A stretch of 64,000 nucleotides of DNA from Myxococcales bacterium (GCA_012517325.1 JAAYVF010000009.1:1-64000); one strand, 5' to 3'. Positions 12,896 through 22,766 are shown, counted from the first letter of the stretch. Program-made: numbers and translations. The notes: generated by a model not told the origin, from the sequence alone.

Positions 12896-14869
12896 GTGTG
12901 TGGCATCGCAGGTCTATTCAACCTGCGTGGGCCTGTCGACGAAACGGATATCCTTGAAATTAAGCGGATGACTTCCGTTCTCCGGCATCGGGGTCCCGAT
13001 GACTGGGGATTGGCAATCGGTTCTCATTTCGTCCTCGGCAACACGCGGCTGATCATTACCGATCTGTCGGCAAACGGGCATATGCCTTTTGCTTCGGCGG
13101 ATCGGTCCGTCTGGATCACCTACAACGGATTTATTTCCAATTATCGCCAATTGATCGAGCCAAACGGGTTGGCTCGCGAGGCGCCGTTGCTTTCCCAAAC
13201 CGATACGGAAGTACTGGTGCGGATGTACCAACGGTTCGGCATCGAGTTCGTCCAAAAACTCACCGGTCAGTTCGCTTTTTGTCTGGTGGATCGGCGGGCG
13301 CAAAAGGCGTTCATTGTCCGGGATTTTTTCGGCATCCGCCCGCTCTTTTATCTCCGGCACGGCGAAAAACTTTATTTTTCCTCCGAGATCAAAGCGTTCC
13401 TCGAGTTGTCCTGTTTTTCCGATGAAATCGATCTCGAGGCAATCTATCATTATCTGTCGCTGGCCTATATTCCCGATACCATGACGCCGTTCAAGCAGGT
13501 CAAGGAACTGTACGGCGGTCGGTTGATCGAAATCGATCTGGCCAAAGGCGAATTCCGCGAAAACGAGTATTACCCGATCCGTTACGACCCCGATTATTCG
13601 CTGACCGAGGAAAGGGCGACGACGGAGCTGCGCGAAATCATGCGCGATAGTGTCAAGCGTAATTTGGTCGCCGATGTGCCGGTCGGCCTGACGCTTTCCG
13701 GAGGAATCGATTCAAGTTCCATGCTGGCGCTGGCTCGCGATCTCGGCCAGTCCCGGCAGATCCACACCTACAGCATCGGCATGGCGGAAAAAAGTTTCGA
13801 CGAAACGCGCTATCAGAACATCATGGTCGATTTCGCCAGGCCCATTCACCATTACGTTCGCGTCGGGCCGCAAGAGGTCGCCGACAATCTGGTCCGGCAG
13901 TTGGCCTACATGGACGAGCCGACCGGGGACGGGGCCGCGGTGCCTTCGTTCTTGTTGGCGGAAGCCGCGCGGCGCGACGGTATCGCGGTCATGCTTTCCG
14001 GCGAGGGCGGCGACGAGACGTTCAACGCCTACGAGACTCATGTCGCCTTCAAGGCCAGGAAACTTTACCGCGCCTGGGTTCCCTCGCCGTTGCGGCGATT
14101 GATTCGGTCGGCGGTTTCCCGGCTGCCGGTGCGTCTGGAAAAGCTGACTTTCGATTTTGTCGCCCGGCGATTTGCCGAGGGCGCCGAATTGGACACCGCC
14201 GCGGCGCACTATTATTGGCGGCATGCGCTGAACGGCGAGGAAAAACGGCGGTTGATGCCGTCGTTTGCGCCGGCGAAACCGACGGAACGGTTTTTCACCG
14301 ATCTGTTCGCGGCGTCCGATTTCAACGAGGACTTGAACAAAATTTCGCTGATCGACCTGAAGTACTATTTCATCGGCGATTTGATGGTCAAAAACGACCG
14401 GACCTTTATGGCCCATTCCATCAGCGGACGATTCCCCTGGATGGATCGATTGCTGCTGGAATACGTCGCGCGGATTCCGCCGAATCTGCGAATCAAGGGC
14501 CTGCGCCGCCGCTATCTCGAAAAACAAGCGATGAAACCGTTGCTGCCGCGCGAGATCTATCGGCGGAAAAACATGGGTTTGGAAATGCCGCATGCCCTGT
14601 GGTTTTTTCACGGGCTGAAACCGCTGGTGAACGAATATTTGACGCCGGCGGCGATCCGGCGATCGGGCGTCTTCGATCCGCGCGCCGTTGAGGAACTGCT
14701 GACCGATCATTTTCAGCAACGCAAGGATCAAGGGCGCTCCCTGTGGTGCGTTTTGAACTTTTTGATTTGGCACGATTTGTTCGTTCACCGGAAGAATTAC
14801 AAGGACTATTTGCAGGCGTGGGGAGGAGAACCGCGAATCGATTTCGTTGAAGAGCCGAATTTCAATTAG
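12896..14869 (+). CDS. asnB: Asparagine synthase (glutamine-hydrolysing), AsnB family
   Basis: 657 residues. The start is GTG, supported by GGGAGG about 10 bases upstream and because it leaves the obligatory Cys at position 2 (MCGIAGLFN). Residues 2-190 form the class II glutamine amidotransferase (RHRGPDDWG); the C-terminal synthetase domain has the PP-loop LSGGIDSSSMLALA near residue 267 and LSGEGGDETFNAYE near 365. The family makes asparagine from aspartate, ATP and glutamine. Long versions of this kind are also found in polysaccharide and exosortase loci, where they may amidate other substrates. Two unknown membrane-propeller genes follow on the same strand at a spacing of 36 bases, so a role in an envelope polymer is as plausible as amino-acid synthesis. 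Confidence 0.9.
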   Translation: MCGIAGLFNLRGPVDETDILEIKRMTSVLRHRGPDDWGLAIGSHFVLGNTRLIITDLSANGHMPFASADRSVWITYNGFISNYRQLIEPNGLAREAPLLSQTDTEVLVRMYQRFGIEFVQKLTGQFAFCLVDRRAQKAFIVRDFFGIRPLFYLRHGEKLYFSSEIKAFLELSCFSDEIDLEAIYHYLSLAYIPDTMTPFKQVKELYGGRLIEIDLAKGEFRENEYYPIRYDPDYSLTEERATTELREIMRDSVKRNLVADVPVGLTLSGGIDSSSMLALARDLGQSRQIHTYSIGMAEKSFDETRYQNIMVDFARPIHHYVRVGPQEVADNLVRQLAYMDEPTGDGAAVPSFLLAEAARRDGIAVMLSGEGGDETFNAYETHVAFKARKLYRAWVPSPLRRLIRSAVSRLPVRLEKLTFDFVARRFAEGAELDTAAAHYYWRHALNGEEKRRLMPSFAPAKPTERFFTDLFAASDFNEDLNKISLIDLKYYFIGDLMVKNDRTFMAHSISGRFPWMDRLLLEYVARIPPNLRIKGLRRRYLEKQAMKPLLPREIYRRKNMGLEMPHALWFFHGLKPLVNEYLTPAAIRRSGVFDPRAVEELLTDHFQQRKDQGRSLWCVLNFLIWHDLFVHRKNYKDYLQAWGGEPRIDFVEEPNFN

Positions 14870-14905
14870 CGAGAGGCGATGCGGCGAAGTTGCGGGGAGG
14901 CAGCG

Positions 14906-16498
14906 ATGTGGGAGGCAGGAAAACCGCTTTTCTACGATGATCTGATTGTACGCCGGAAGGACGGTCAAGAAATCGTTTTCATGCGTAAAATGCGGATCAT
15001 CCTTCCGCTTGCCTTGTCGGTTTATCTTTTTACTATTCCCAGTCGGTATTTGAGTCAATCACGGATATTAAGTAATTCGCTGTTGTTTACCATTGTTTTT
15101 TTATTGATATCATTGGGGATCGGATGTCTTGGTTATAAGAGGTGGAATAGCCGCAATTTTTCACGATATTTCATTTATTTATTTCTGGCTGCGTTGGCGG
15201 TGATAACCGCGTTCCGCCTGATGTTGGCCATTTTCACCACCCAGTCCATGTATTTCCCCATCTCGGCGCTGGTCACTATTCTGATGCTCGCCGGTCATTA
15301 TTGCCGAAACAAAACACTTTATTTTCTGGTTCTCGCCGTCTGGGTTATCTCAATGTGGTGTTTACAAATGTCTCGGATTGAAGCGAAAGAAATCCACGCC
15401 TTGATCGTCTATTTGGGATTGTTGGTGTGGTTGGCGACCGAATGGTTTGCCGGTGAGCAGAAAAAGCCGCCACTTTTTTTCAAAGGTGCGATGGCGTTTG
15501 TTCTGATTGCCTTGCCGATTCAGGAAGGCAAATACCTGCACATGTCGGACCGGGAACAAAAACGGATTTTCTCGCAGCCGGGGGTGGAGGCGATTTTTAT
15601 CGGTAATGATGACGAAAAGATTCCATTTTCGCGCATGGAAATGAAATGCGATCTGGCATCAGGAAATCAGATCGTTTCGCCACATGCTATTTCGAATAAC
15701 ATGTCGATCGTCGATCATGGGGCGGTCACCAACCTGGCGCTAGGAGGTGAATCACCGGATCAATCGACTTTCATTGGGCCGTTCTGGTTAACCACTTCCA
15801 AGGGAAATTTTTTATTGGTCGATGTGGAAAGAAAAGAAATCAAGCGCCGCGTCGCCGCTCCCTTGGGAGATGTTTATTATCTTAATTATAATCCGGAGTG
15901 GAACCTGTTGGTTGTTTCGCAGAGAAATAGAGAGATGTTCGGCACGCGGGAATGCCTGTTTTTCAACGCGGATGAACAGGGAAATATCCATCACATTAGC
16001 GATCGTTACGTAAAGGGGGAACAATGCATCGCCATTGATAAAAAAACAATTCTCATCAGCCGATACAACCAGAAGGACATTATTGCCTTGTATGATCTGG
16101 AAACGAACACTATCTTGAAGAAAATGCCTCGGTTGCCCATCAAGGAATATTATATTCCATTTCACCAATTCGCGGTCGATTACCGGCACCGGGTTTTCTA
16201 TGCGGCGATTATGTATCCGGGAGTCATCGTGGTCAGAAATATGGATACCCTGGAATATATTTCGCAGTTTAAAACCAATCCGGGAGTGCGAAATGTCTTG
16301 GTGGATAATAAAGATCCGCGCCATATATATTCTTGGAATTATGCCACGGGTGAAGTGATCGAACATCGAATTCCCGGTGGGGAAAAAGTGCGTTCCTGGA
16401 CGCTTGGTCCATTGTTGCGCACCTTGAACTGGGACTGCAATGATAAGGATTTGTTGGCGACAACCGTTTTAGGTGGTTTTCGTATTCACTTGGACTGA
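14906..16498 (+). CDS. Membrane protein with C-terminal beta-propeller-like domain, copy 1
   Basis: 530 residues from the ATG at 14906, chosen because GGGGAGG sits 5 bases upstream; an in-frame ATG at 14879 is weaker. After about 30 polar residues come six or so hydrophobic helices (roughly 30-220: IILPLALSVYLF, LLFTIVFLLISLGIG, YFIYLFLAALAVITAF, ALVTILMLAGHY, LYFLVLAVWVISMW, ALIVYLGLLVWLAT, GAMAFVLIALPI). A 300-residue C-terminal region of short beta repeats (LVVSQRNRE, ALYDLETNTILKK, VVRNMDTLEYISQF) has the look of a WD40/NHL-like propeller. No family was recognised. It follows asnB by 36 bases and is followed by a close paralogue, so the three form a probable operon. Codon use is less GC-rich than in the core genes. 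Confidence 0.7.
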   Translation: MWEAGKPLFYDDLIVRRKDGQEIVFMRKMRIILPLALSVYLFTIPSRYLSQSRILSNSLLFTIVFLLISLGIGCLGYKRWNSRNFSRYFIYLFLAALAVITAFRLMLAIFTTQSMYFPISALVTILMLAGHYCRNKTLYFLVLAVWVISMWCLQMSRIEAKEIHALIVYLGLLVWLATEWFAGEQKKPPLFFKGAMAFVLIALPIQEGKYLHMSDREQKRIFSQPGVEAIFIGNDDEKIPFSRMEMKCDLASGNQIVSPHAISNNMSIVDHGAVTNLALGGESPDQSTFIGPFWLTTSKGNFLLVDVERKEIKRRVAAPLGDVYYLNYNPEWNLLVVSQRNREMFGTRECLFFNADEQGNIHHISDRYVKGEQCIAIDKKTILISRYNQKDIIALYDLETNTILKKMPRLPIKEYYIPFHQFAVDYRHRVFYAAIMYPGVIVVRNMDTLEYISQFKTNPGVRNVLVDNKDPRHIYSWNYATGEVIEHRIPGGEKVRSWTLGPLLRTLNWDCNDKDLLATTVLGGFRIHLD

Positions 16499-16576
16499 AT
16501 AAATCGCCATAAAAATATTTTCAATCGGCTTGCGACTTCGTCTTGGAAGTCCTTGTTCACCTGGGAGATAAACCCG

Positions 16577-18220
16577 ATGCAACCCGTTGAATTTATGCGA
16601 GAGACTACGGTGAAGAAGTTAGGGGAACCACCTTTCGGCACAATGGTTGCCGCCGGCCAAGAGGCCGGTCAGGAAATCGCTTTCATGCGGAAAATGCGGA
16701 TCGTATTTCCGCTTGCCCTTTCGGTTTATCTTTTTATTTCTCCATCCCGCTTTTGGAACCATGACTGGTTCCTTAAATATCCGCCGTTGTTGGAGATTGG
16801 TATTTTGTTGATATCAATGGGAGTCGGTTACCTCGGTTATAAAAGATGGACCAGCCATAATATATCCCGGTATTTCGTTCCTTTGTTGCTTGCCGCAATG
16901 GTGGGGGTGACCGCCCCAAGTCTGGCCAATGCTATTTTTACCACTCATTCCTGGTATTTTCCAGCTGCGGCCATGGTCTCCCTCCTGATGCTTGCCGGTC
17001 ATTATTCCAAGAAAAATATCCTTTCGTGCCTCCTGTTGGCGACATGGGTAGTCACGATGTGGTGCCTGCAAATGCCCAGGGCCGACAACAAAGAAATAAC
17101 CGTTTTCATTGCATATTTTTGTTTGTTGGTGTGGTTGGCGGTTACCTGGTATGCCGGTGGACCAAAGAAACCGCCGCTGTTTTTCAAGGGAGCGATGGTT
17201 TTTTTGCTGATTGCCTTGCCGATCCAAGAAGGCAAATACCTGAATTTGACCATCGAGGAACAGGAGAGGATATTTTCACAGTTTGGCGTCGAAGCGATAT
17301 TCGTGGGAAATTACAACAAAAGGATCCCGCGCTCGCGGATGGAAATGCGGTGCAACAAAGCGACGGGGAATACAATCGTCACTCCACATGCGATTTCGCA
17401 AAGCGCCGCAATCATCGACGACGGGATCGTCACCAAACTGAATCTCGACGATGAATCACCGGATAAATCGATCTCCATCGGTCCGCTTTGGGTGACCTGT
17501 TCTAAAGGTAAATTTTTGCTGGTCAATCTCGATACAAAGCAAATTGTCGGATATCGCGACGCACCCTTGGGCGATGTCTATTATCTCAATTATTATCCCG
17601 ATTGGGAGCTGTTGATTGTTTCGCAGAGAAAAGAGGAATTATCTTCGCTGAGCGAATGTCTGTTTTTTAGGGCGAATCGCGAGGGAGACATCAGCCAAAT
17701 CAATCGGCGGGTATACGGCGAACAATGCGTCGCCGTCAGTCCGAAAATGGTGGTGGTCAATCAATACAACCACCGCCATGAAATCGCGCTTTATAACCTG
17801 GAAACAAACACGATCGTGAAAAAACAACCTCTTCTGCCGCTGAAGTTGTATTATTTATCGCCGTTCAATCAATTCGCGGTCGACGAGCAATTGCGAACCA
17901 TTTATCTGGCAAACATGATCGCCGGGATTATAACGGTGAGAAATCTGGACACGCTCGAGTACATTTCACAATTCAAAGCCAATCCGGGAGTGCGAAATGT
18001 TCTCGTGGACAAAAACGACCAGCGACACGTCTTTTCCTGGAATTACGCGACCGGCGAGGTGATCGAACACCGGCTACCCGGCGGTGAAAAAATCCGTTCC
18101 TGGACCCTCGGCCCGTTGCTGCGCACCTTGAATTGGGATTGCGATCAACAAAACCTGCTGGCGACCACCGCCGTCGGCGGCTTTCGCATTCATTTGAACG
18201 AAACCACCGCGCCGCAATAA
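16577..18220 (+). CDS. Membrane protein with C-terminal beta-propeller-like domain, copy 2
   Basis: 547 residues from the ATG at 16577 (GGGAG 9 bases upstream). It is a tandem paralogue of the preceding gene along its whole length. Shared stretches include FMRKMRI..PLALSVYLF, KKPPLFFKGAM, ALPIQEGKYL, GDVYYLNY, LDTLEYISQFKANPGVRNVL and SWTLGPLLRTLNWDC. The layout is the same: about seven membrane helices, then a propeller-like soluble domain, presumably extracytoplasmic. The C-terminal strands (YISQF, PGVRNVLVD, GEVIEHRLPGGEKIRSW) are the best conserved, which suggests the propeller is the functional part. Function unknown; the link to asnB is positional only. Confidence 0.7.
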   Translation: MQPVEFMRETTVKKLGEPPFGTMVAAGQEAGQEIAFMRKMRIVFPLALSVYLFISPSRFWNHDWFLKYPPLLEIGILLISMGVGYLGYKRWTSHNISRYFVPLLLAAMVGVTAPSLANAIFTTHSWYFPAAAMVSLLMLAGHYSKKNILSCLLLATWVVTMWCLQMPRADNKEITVFIAYFCLLVWLAVTWYAGGPKKPPLFFKGAMVFLLIALPIQEGKYLNLTIEEQERIFSQFGVEAIFVGNYNKRIPRSRMEMRCNKATGNTIVTPHAISQSAAIIDDGIVTKLNLDDESPDKSISIGPLWVTCSKGKFLLVNLDTKQIVGYRDAPLGDVYYLNYYPDWELLIVSQRKEELSSLSECLFFRANREGDISQINRRVYGEQCVAVSPKMVVVNQYNHRHEIALYNLETNTIVKKQPLLPLKLYYLSPFNQFAVDEQLRTIYLANMIAGIITVRNLDTLEYISQFKANPGVRNVLVDKNDQRHVFSWNYATGEVIEHRLPGGEKIRSWTLGPLLRTLNWDCDQQNLLATTAVGGFRIHLNETTAPQ

Positions 18221-18238
18221 AACCCCAATCCGCGCCGC

Positions 18239-19123
18239 TTAATATTCGACGCCCGTCGCCAGCATCAGGGTCGTGCCCTGGGCGGCGTTGCGGCCCCAGA
18301 TGGTATGGCTGGCGGTCAGGTCGAGGCGCCAGTGATTGCTCGGCTTGATGCCGAAAGTGATCGCGGTGGTACCCAGGGCGTAATCCGGCCCGTGGAGGAA
18401 ATCGCGCAGCTCGGCGTCGTCCGCGGCGTTGCCCGCCGATGACGCGCCCTCAACGCGCAGTTTGCCGTAAACGATGCTGTAAGCGAAACCGAACTCGCCG
18501 CCGTACACCCACAGGTCGGCCGGATCCTCGTCCCGATAGCGGTAACCGAAATCGAGGCCGGCGTTGAACAGCGAAAATCGCGTCGCGGCCAGCAGCCGGC
18601 CTTCGGCGTCAAGTTGCCCGTCGCCCGGCGGCAATTCGGCGTCCTCATCGTAGAAATAGGGCAGTTTCACCAGGCCGTCGACGGCGATCGCCACCCATTG
18701 GTTGCCGAAAATCCGCCATTGCGCGTCCAGGTCGAGGTCGCCCATTTCGGTGCTTGTGACCTCCTGGAATTCGGAGTCGGGCTCCGGGGTTTCGTACGTC
18801 CAGTATTGATAGCGGAACCGGGGGTGCAAACCCAGTTCGAGCGAATCGAGCACCGCCCAGCGTAGCCAGAGATGGCCGCTGACGTCGCGGTAGTGCAGCT
18901 TGTCGACGTTCTTTTCGACGTCGCCGTGGTTGTCGAAGTAGTTGCTGGTCAGAAAGTAGCTGACGCCCAACCGGCCGAGCAATTGGTTTTCGGCCATGGT
19001 GAAGGCATTGGCACGCGCCGGAACGGCCGAGCCAAAAACCGCGGCCGTCCCGCACAGGATGAACAGACCGGCGACGATGAAAAATCGGCCGCGATCGCTC
19101 AATTGCCGAGTCGTTGCTTTCAC
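18239..19123 (-). CDS. Predicted outer-membrane beta-barrel protein
   Basis: 294 residues from the GTG at 19123, preferred because GGGGAGG lies 4-5 bases upstream; a start at 19180 would overlap the neighbouring stop region and add an unlikely N-terminus. A signal peptide (FFIVAGLFILCGTAAVFGSAVPARANA) is followed by alternating amphipathic strands (LGVSYFLTSNYF, GHLWLRWAVLDSLELGLHPRFRYQYW, QWVAIAVDGLVKLPYF, DFGYRYRDED, LDLTASHTIWGRNA). The C-terminus ends in an aromatic residue (ATGVEY), as in proteins inserted by BamA. The substrate is unknown. It lies 58 bases after the TPR-like lipoprotein gene and is probably co-transcribed with it. Confidence 0.65.
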   Translation of the reverse strand: MKATTRQLSDRGRFFIVAGLFILCGTAAVFGSAVPARANAFTMAENQLLGRLGVSYFLTSNYFDNHGDVEKNVDKLHYRDVSGHLWLRWAVLDSLELGLHPRFRYQYWTYETPEPDSEFQEVTSTEMGDLDLDAQWRIFGNQWVAIAVDGLVKLPYFYDEDAELPPGDGQLDAEGRLLAATRFSLFNAGLDFGYRYRDEDPADLWVYGGEFGFAYSIVYGKLRVEGASSAGNAADDAELRDFLHGPDYALGTTAITFGIKPSNHWRLDLTASHTIWGRNAAQGTTLMLATGVEY

Positions 19124-19181
19124 GTTTCCTCCCCGACGAGTGTTTTTCTTGACGGAAATCAAAGGGACCGGTTCGGACATT

Positions 19182-20513
19182 TCACCCGATGAGGCCGATG
19201 ATGATTTCCGCGATGCGCAAGATGCTCAACAGCAATTGTTTCAAGCCGTCCGAACCCGGATCGGCGTAAAACGCGCCGAAGTCGATTTGCAGAAACGACC
19301 AATCCGGAATCAACGCCGGCAGGCCGAAAGCCTGCAACAACGGGTTGAGATAGGACAGGTGGAACGGATTGGGGTTGTCGGGATCGACGTCGTATTCGGT
19401 GTAATCCCAGAAACTGTCGCGCAGTTTGGTAGCGACGTACCGCAAGGCATAGACGATTTCCATCTGGTCCGCGTCGAGCGAGCCGTAGCCGTTGATGCGA
19501 TAAGGTTCGCCCGCGTCGTACTTCTGGTTGCCGTTCTGATCGTCATAGCCGAACACGTCGGTGGCCTGATCCTCGCCCGCCTCGCCCTCGACCGCCGGGA
19601 AAACCAGGCGGAACTGTTCCATCGCCTCGGCCAGGCGCAATCCCGCGTCCTGGATCTGCGGAATGTTTTCCGCCGGGAAGGTAAAGAAATCGGGATAGGC
19701 CGGGTCTTCGAACAGGTTGATCAGGATCGGGATCGCTTCCTTGAGCGCGTTGAGAATGTCGTCCCAATCCAGTTCGGCCAGCAGATAGGCCTGGGTGTAG
19801 TCGCAATCGAGCGAGACGGCGTCGACGTGCTCCAACAATCCCCACAGGATCAAGGTCGGCACGACCGCCGCGTGCAATTCCGCCTCGTCGAACTGACCGA
19901 AAATGTCGGCCAGGCGTTCGAAGTGGATGATGATCGGAATCGCGAGGTCTTCGTCCTGCTGGAAGACGTAGCCTTCCTCCAGGCAAATCTGGGCGTATTC
20001 GAGCTGTTCCTTGCCGCTCGCGTATTGCAGGCCGTCGAGCGCCTGGGCGAGGAAGTTGTCGAGCAGGTTGTCGGGATCGTCCTTGACCGGGCCGCCGTTG
20101 TCGATCACCGAGTAAACGTAATCGAGGATGATGCCGAACAGATCGAGGTTGTGCATCGCGTTGCCGATGACCAGGCCGTAATTCGCCTCCGGATGCAGGG
20201 GCAGGATGTCGAGCGCCTGGCGGAAGTACAGATCGGCGCGGTCGCCGTCGCCGCGATGCAGCCAGAGTTTGCCTTCGTCGACCAGCTCGTTGGGCGGCCA
20301 GGGCGTGGTGTCGTCGTCGTTGTCGTCATCGTCGTCGTCGTCATCGTCGTCGCCGTTGTCGTCGTCGAGGTTGTCGTCGTCGCCGTTGTCGTTGTCGTCA
20401 TCGACGGCGGCGTTGTCGTCGTCATCGTCGTCGCCGCAGTCGCAACCGGCCAGGGCGAACACCAGGCATAGCAAACACCACCAACCCCACGGCGACAAAC
20501 GTTTGGCCGACAT
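19182..20513 (-). CDS. Lipoprotein with Asp-rich linker and TPR-like helical domain
   Basis: 443 residues from the ATG at 20513, chosen because GGGAGG lies 5 bases upstream. The signal peptide ends in a lipobox (LVFALAGC) and the mature protein begins CDCG followed by about 40 residues of nearly pure Asp/Asn, then TTPWPPNEL. The folded part begins with a TPR-like segment (EGKLWLHRGDGDRADLYFRQALDILPLHPEANYG) and continues helical; residues around VFGYDDQNGNQKYDAGEPY could bind calcium, as in dockerin-like loops. No enzyme was recognised. The Asp at position +2 after the lipid cysteine would be an inner-membrane retention signal in E. coli; whether that applies here is unknown. Confidence 0.7.
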   Translation of the reverse strand: MSAKRLSPWGWWCLLCLVFALAGCDCGDDDDDDNAAVDDDNDNGDDDNLDDDNGDDDDDDDDDDNDDDTTPWPPNELVDEGKLWLHRGDGDRADLYFRQALDILPLHPEANYGLVIGNAMHNLDLFGIILDYVYSVIDNGGPVKDDPDNLLDNFLAQALDGLQYASGKEQLEYAQICLEEGYVFQQDEDLAIPIIIHFERLADIFGQFDEAELHAAVVPTLILWGLLEHVDAVSLDCDYTQAYLLAELDWDDILNALKEAIPILINLFEDPAYPDFFTFPAENIPQIQDAGLRLAEAMEQFRLVFPAVEGEAGEDQATDVFGYDDQNGNQKYDAGEPYRINGYGSLDADQMEIVYALRYVATKLRDSFWDYTEYDVDPDNPNPFHLSYLNPLLQAFGLPALIPDWSFLQIDFGAFYADPGSDGLKQLLLSILRIAEIIIGLIG

Positions 20514-20585
20514 GTGAACCTCCCGCCCGGATAGCAAATGTATCGGCCCGGATTATACATGAAAAACCGGGCCGGCAAATACGGA

Positions 20586-21503
20586 TTATTTGACTCTGGA
20601 ACGCAATCTTTCGTTGATAAATCCCAGGAGGCGGTTCCAGGACGGGCTGGCGGGCAGACGGCCGATCTGCTGCTCGATGCCGTTGTGGCCGCAATGCGGG
20701 ATTTCGGCGATCTGCACCTCGACCCCGGCGTTTTTCAGCGCGTCGTAAAACAGGCGGCTTTGCGCGGCCACCGGAATGAACCAGCGCAGGTCGTGCTCGG
20801 CGTAGAGAATCAGCGTGGGCGGCAGATCGGCGGTGACGTGCCGGATCGGCGAGGCCTCGCGCCAGGTTGCGACCCGGTTGGTGAAGACCAGCCGCAACGG
20901 CTGCCGGATGACCGCGGCGTCGTAGGCGCCCGACATCAGCACCGCGCCCAACAAGTCGCCGGGCTTGTCGCCCCGCGCGGCCAGGTAGCGCGGGTCGGTG
21001 ATCGCCAGCGCCGCCAGATAGGCTCCGGCGCTGTAGCCGATCAGGAACCGGCGATCCGGATCGGCGCCGTAAGCCCGCGTTTCACGCCTGGCCCACGACA
21101 GGCCGGCCGCCACGTCCTCGACCAGCGCCGGATGCCGCGCGCCGGGAAACAGCCGGTAGTTGATGCAGACCGCGGCGATCCCGGCGTCGGCCAGGGCATA
21201 CCCCAGGTTGTCCACGATGTGCTTGTCGTTGACGACGAACGCGCCGCCGTGCACGACCACCGCCACCGGCCAATCCTTGCCCGCGGCGGGCAGGTACAGA
21301 TCGAGCCGATGGCGAAAGGCGTTGTCGGGCAAGTACGAAAGGTCGCGCACGACCTGCACCTGATCCCGACCTGGCAACGGCAGTTCGGCGTACGACGAGC
21401 AGGCCGTCACCAGCGCGAACGATAGAAACGGCAACAGCCAAAGAAAAGGCAAAGGCGATTTTTTCCGCCACGGATTCGGTCGACGGGAAGGCGAGGGTTT
21501 CAT
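20586..21503 (-). CDS. Alpha/beta-hydrolase (esterase/lipase family) lipoprotein
   Basis: 305 residues. The N-terminal signal ends at a lipobox-like LVTACSS. The hydrolase fold resembles the BD-FAE/hormone-sensitive-lipase-like esterases: oxyanion motif VVVHGGAFVV near residue 84, nucleophile elbow LIGYSAGAYLAAL near 155, an acid candidate in YAEHDLRWF (about 235) and the catalytic His in IPHCGHNGIEQQIG (about 270). It probably hydrolyses a carboxyl ester in the periplasm or at the outer membrane; the substrate cannot be told. It stands alone, with an inverted-repeat element just upstream. Confidence 0.85.
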   Translation of the reverse strand: MKPSPSRRPNPWRKKSPLPFLWLLPFLSFALVTACSSYAELPLPGRDQVQVVRDLSYLPDNAFRHRLDLYLPAAGKDWPVAVVVHGGAFVVNDKHIVDNLGYALADAGIAAVCINYRLFPGARHPALVEDVAAGLSWARRETRAYGADPDRRFLIGYSAGAYLAALAITDPRYLAARGDKPGDLLGAVLMSGAYDAAVIRQPLRLVFTNRVATWREASPIRHVTADLPPTLILYAEHDLRWFIPVAAQSRLFYDALKNAGVEVQIAEIPHCGHNGIEQQIGRLPASPSWNRLLGFINERLRSRVK

Positions 21504-21546
21504 CGGTTCGTTTCGGATCGATTCCGGTCAGGGAACGGCTAAAAAA

Positions 21547-21659
21547 GTTCAGGATGGGGATGACTATGAAAAGTCTAAAACCTTACTAAGGGATAGCGGT
21601 AATCCTTTTCGCAGCACGGTCCAACCCGAAGGTTGTTTCAGCATCCCCATCCTGAAACC
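21547..21659. repeat. Inverted-repeat intergenic element
   Basis: TTCAGGATGGGGATG at 21548-21562 is repeated in inverted orientation at 21642-21656, with about 80 bases between. The right arm also forms its own hairpin: GTTTCAG (21635-21641) pairs with CTGAAAC (21652-21658). The core GTTCAGGATG recurs in the repeat element near 29.9 kb, so both look like members of one dispersed intergenic repeat family. No coding sequence lies inside. Confidence 0.6.
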
Positions 21660-21728
21660 GGTGTTTCCAATTCCTTTTATAATACGATTTTTATTCTATT
21701 GACAAGCGGATTCGGTTGCTCGCGCCGT

Positions 21729-22766
21729 TCATTGCAACAAGGTCGTGAATACCTCGATCGCCCGTTCGATGTCATCACGGTCGACGTCCAGGTGCGTCAC
21801 GCCGCGCATGGTGTTGTCGCCGAACGGCACCAGAAACACGTTGTATTCGGCAAGCAGCGCCAGCAGTTCGCCGGAATTGTAGCGGCACTTGTCGGTGCAG
21901 CGGACGACCACGATGTTTGTTTCGGTTTCCGCCGGGCGCACGTCGAGCCCGTGCAGTTCGGTCAGACCCTCGGCCAGCCGCCGCGCGTTCGCATGATCCT
22001 CGGCCAACCGCAGGATATTGTTTTCCAGCGCGAACAGCGCCGCCGCCGCCAGGATGCCGACCTGCCGCATTCCGCCGCCCAGCTTTTTGCGGACCCAGCG
22101 CGCCTTGGCGATGGTCTCGGCGTCACCGGCCAGCAGCGAGCCGATCGGCGCGCCCAGGCCCTTGGACATGCAGACGTTCACCGTGTCGGCGTAGCGGGTC
22201 CATTCGGTCGCCGGAATGCCCCGCGCGACCGCCGCGTTGAAAAGCCGCGCGCCGTCCAGGTGGATCCGCCAGCCGCCGTTGGCCGCCAGTTCGGCGACCT
22301 GCTTCATGGTTTCCACGGGGAACACCCGGCCGCCGGCGCGGTTGTGGGTGTTTTCCAGGCAGAACAGCCGCGTCTGCGGCGCGTGAATGTTGTCGGGCCG
22401 GATGCGCTTTTTGATCATCGGCGCGGTGATCACGCCGTTGTGGCCGTCGATGGTGGCCACCGAGACGTGCGAGATGAACGCCGGTCCGCCCGATTCGTAG
22501 AAAAACAGGTGGGCCGACGATTCGCAAATGATCTCGTCGCCCGGCTGGGTCTGCACTTTAATGGCCGTCTGGTTGGACATCGTGCCGCTGGGAAAGAACA
22601 GCGCGGCCTGCTTGCCCAGCATCGCGGCCACTTTCGCCTCGAGCCGTTGGACGGTCGGGTCGTCGCCGAGCACGTCGTCGCCGACCTCGGCGTTGGCCAT
22701 CGCCTGGCGCATCGCCGGGCTGGGTTTGGTCACGGTATCGGAACGCAAATCGATTCGCTGGTGCAT
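21729..22766 (-). CDS. ltaE: Low-specificity threonine aldolase
   Basis: 345 residues, normal for the family. A PLP-dependent fold-type I enzyme that cleaves L-threonine or allo-threonine to glycine and acetaldehyde. Visible motifs are the N-terminal [32 protein letters not shown], the aspartate that contacts PLP in [15 protein letters not shown] (near residue 170), and the Schiff-base lysine in [19 protein letters not shown] (near 200). AAAGGA lies 8 bases before the ATG. It is a single-gene unit, divergent from the small membrane protein at 22887. Confidence 0.94.
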   Translation of the reverse strand: MHQRIDLRSDTVTKPSPAMRQAMANAEVGDDVLGDDPTVQRLEAKVAAMLGKQAALFFPSGTMSNQTAIKVQTQPGDEIICESSAHLFFYESGGPAFISHVSVATIDGHNGVITAPMIKKRIRPDNIHAPQTRLFCLENTHNRAGGRVFPVETMKQVAELAANGGWRIHLDGARLFNAAVARGIPATEWTRYADTVNVCMSKGLGAPIGSLLAGDAETIAKARWVRKKLGGGMRQVGILAAAALFALENNILRLAEDHANARRLAEGLTELHGLDVRPAETETNIVVVRCTDKCRYNSGELLALLAEYNVFLVPFGDNTMRGVTHLDVDRDDIERAIEVFTTLLQ

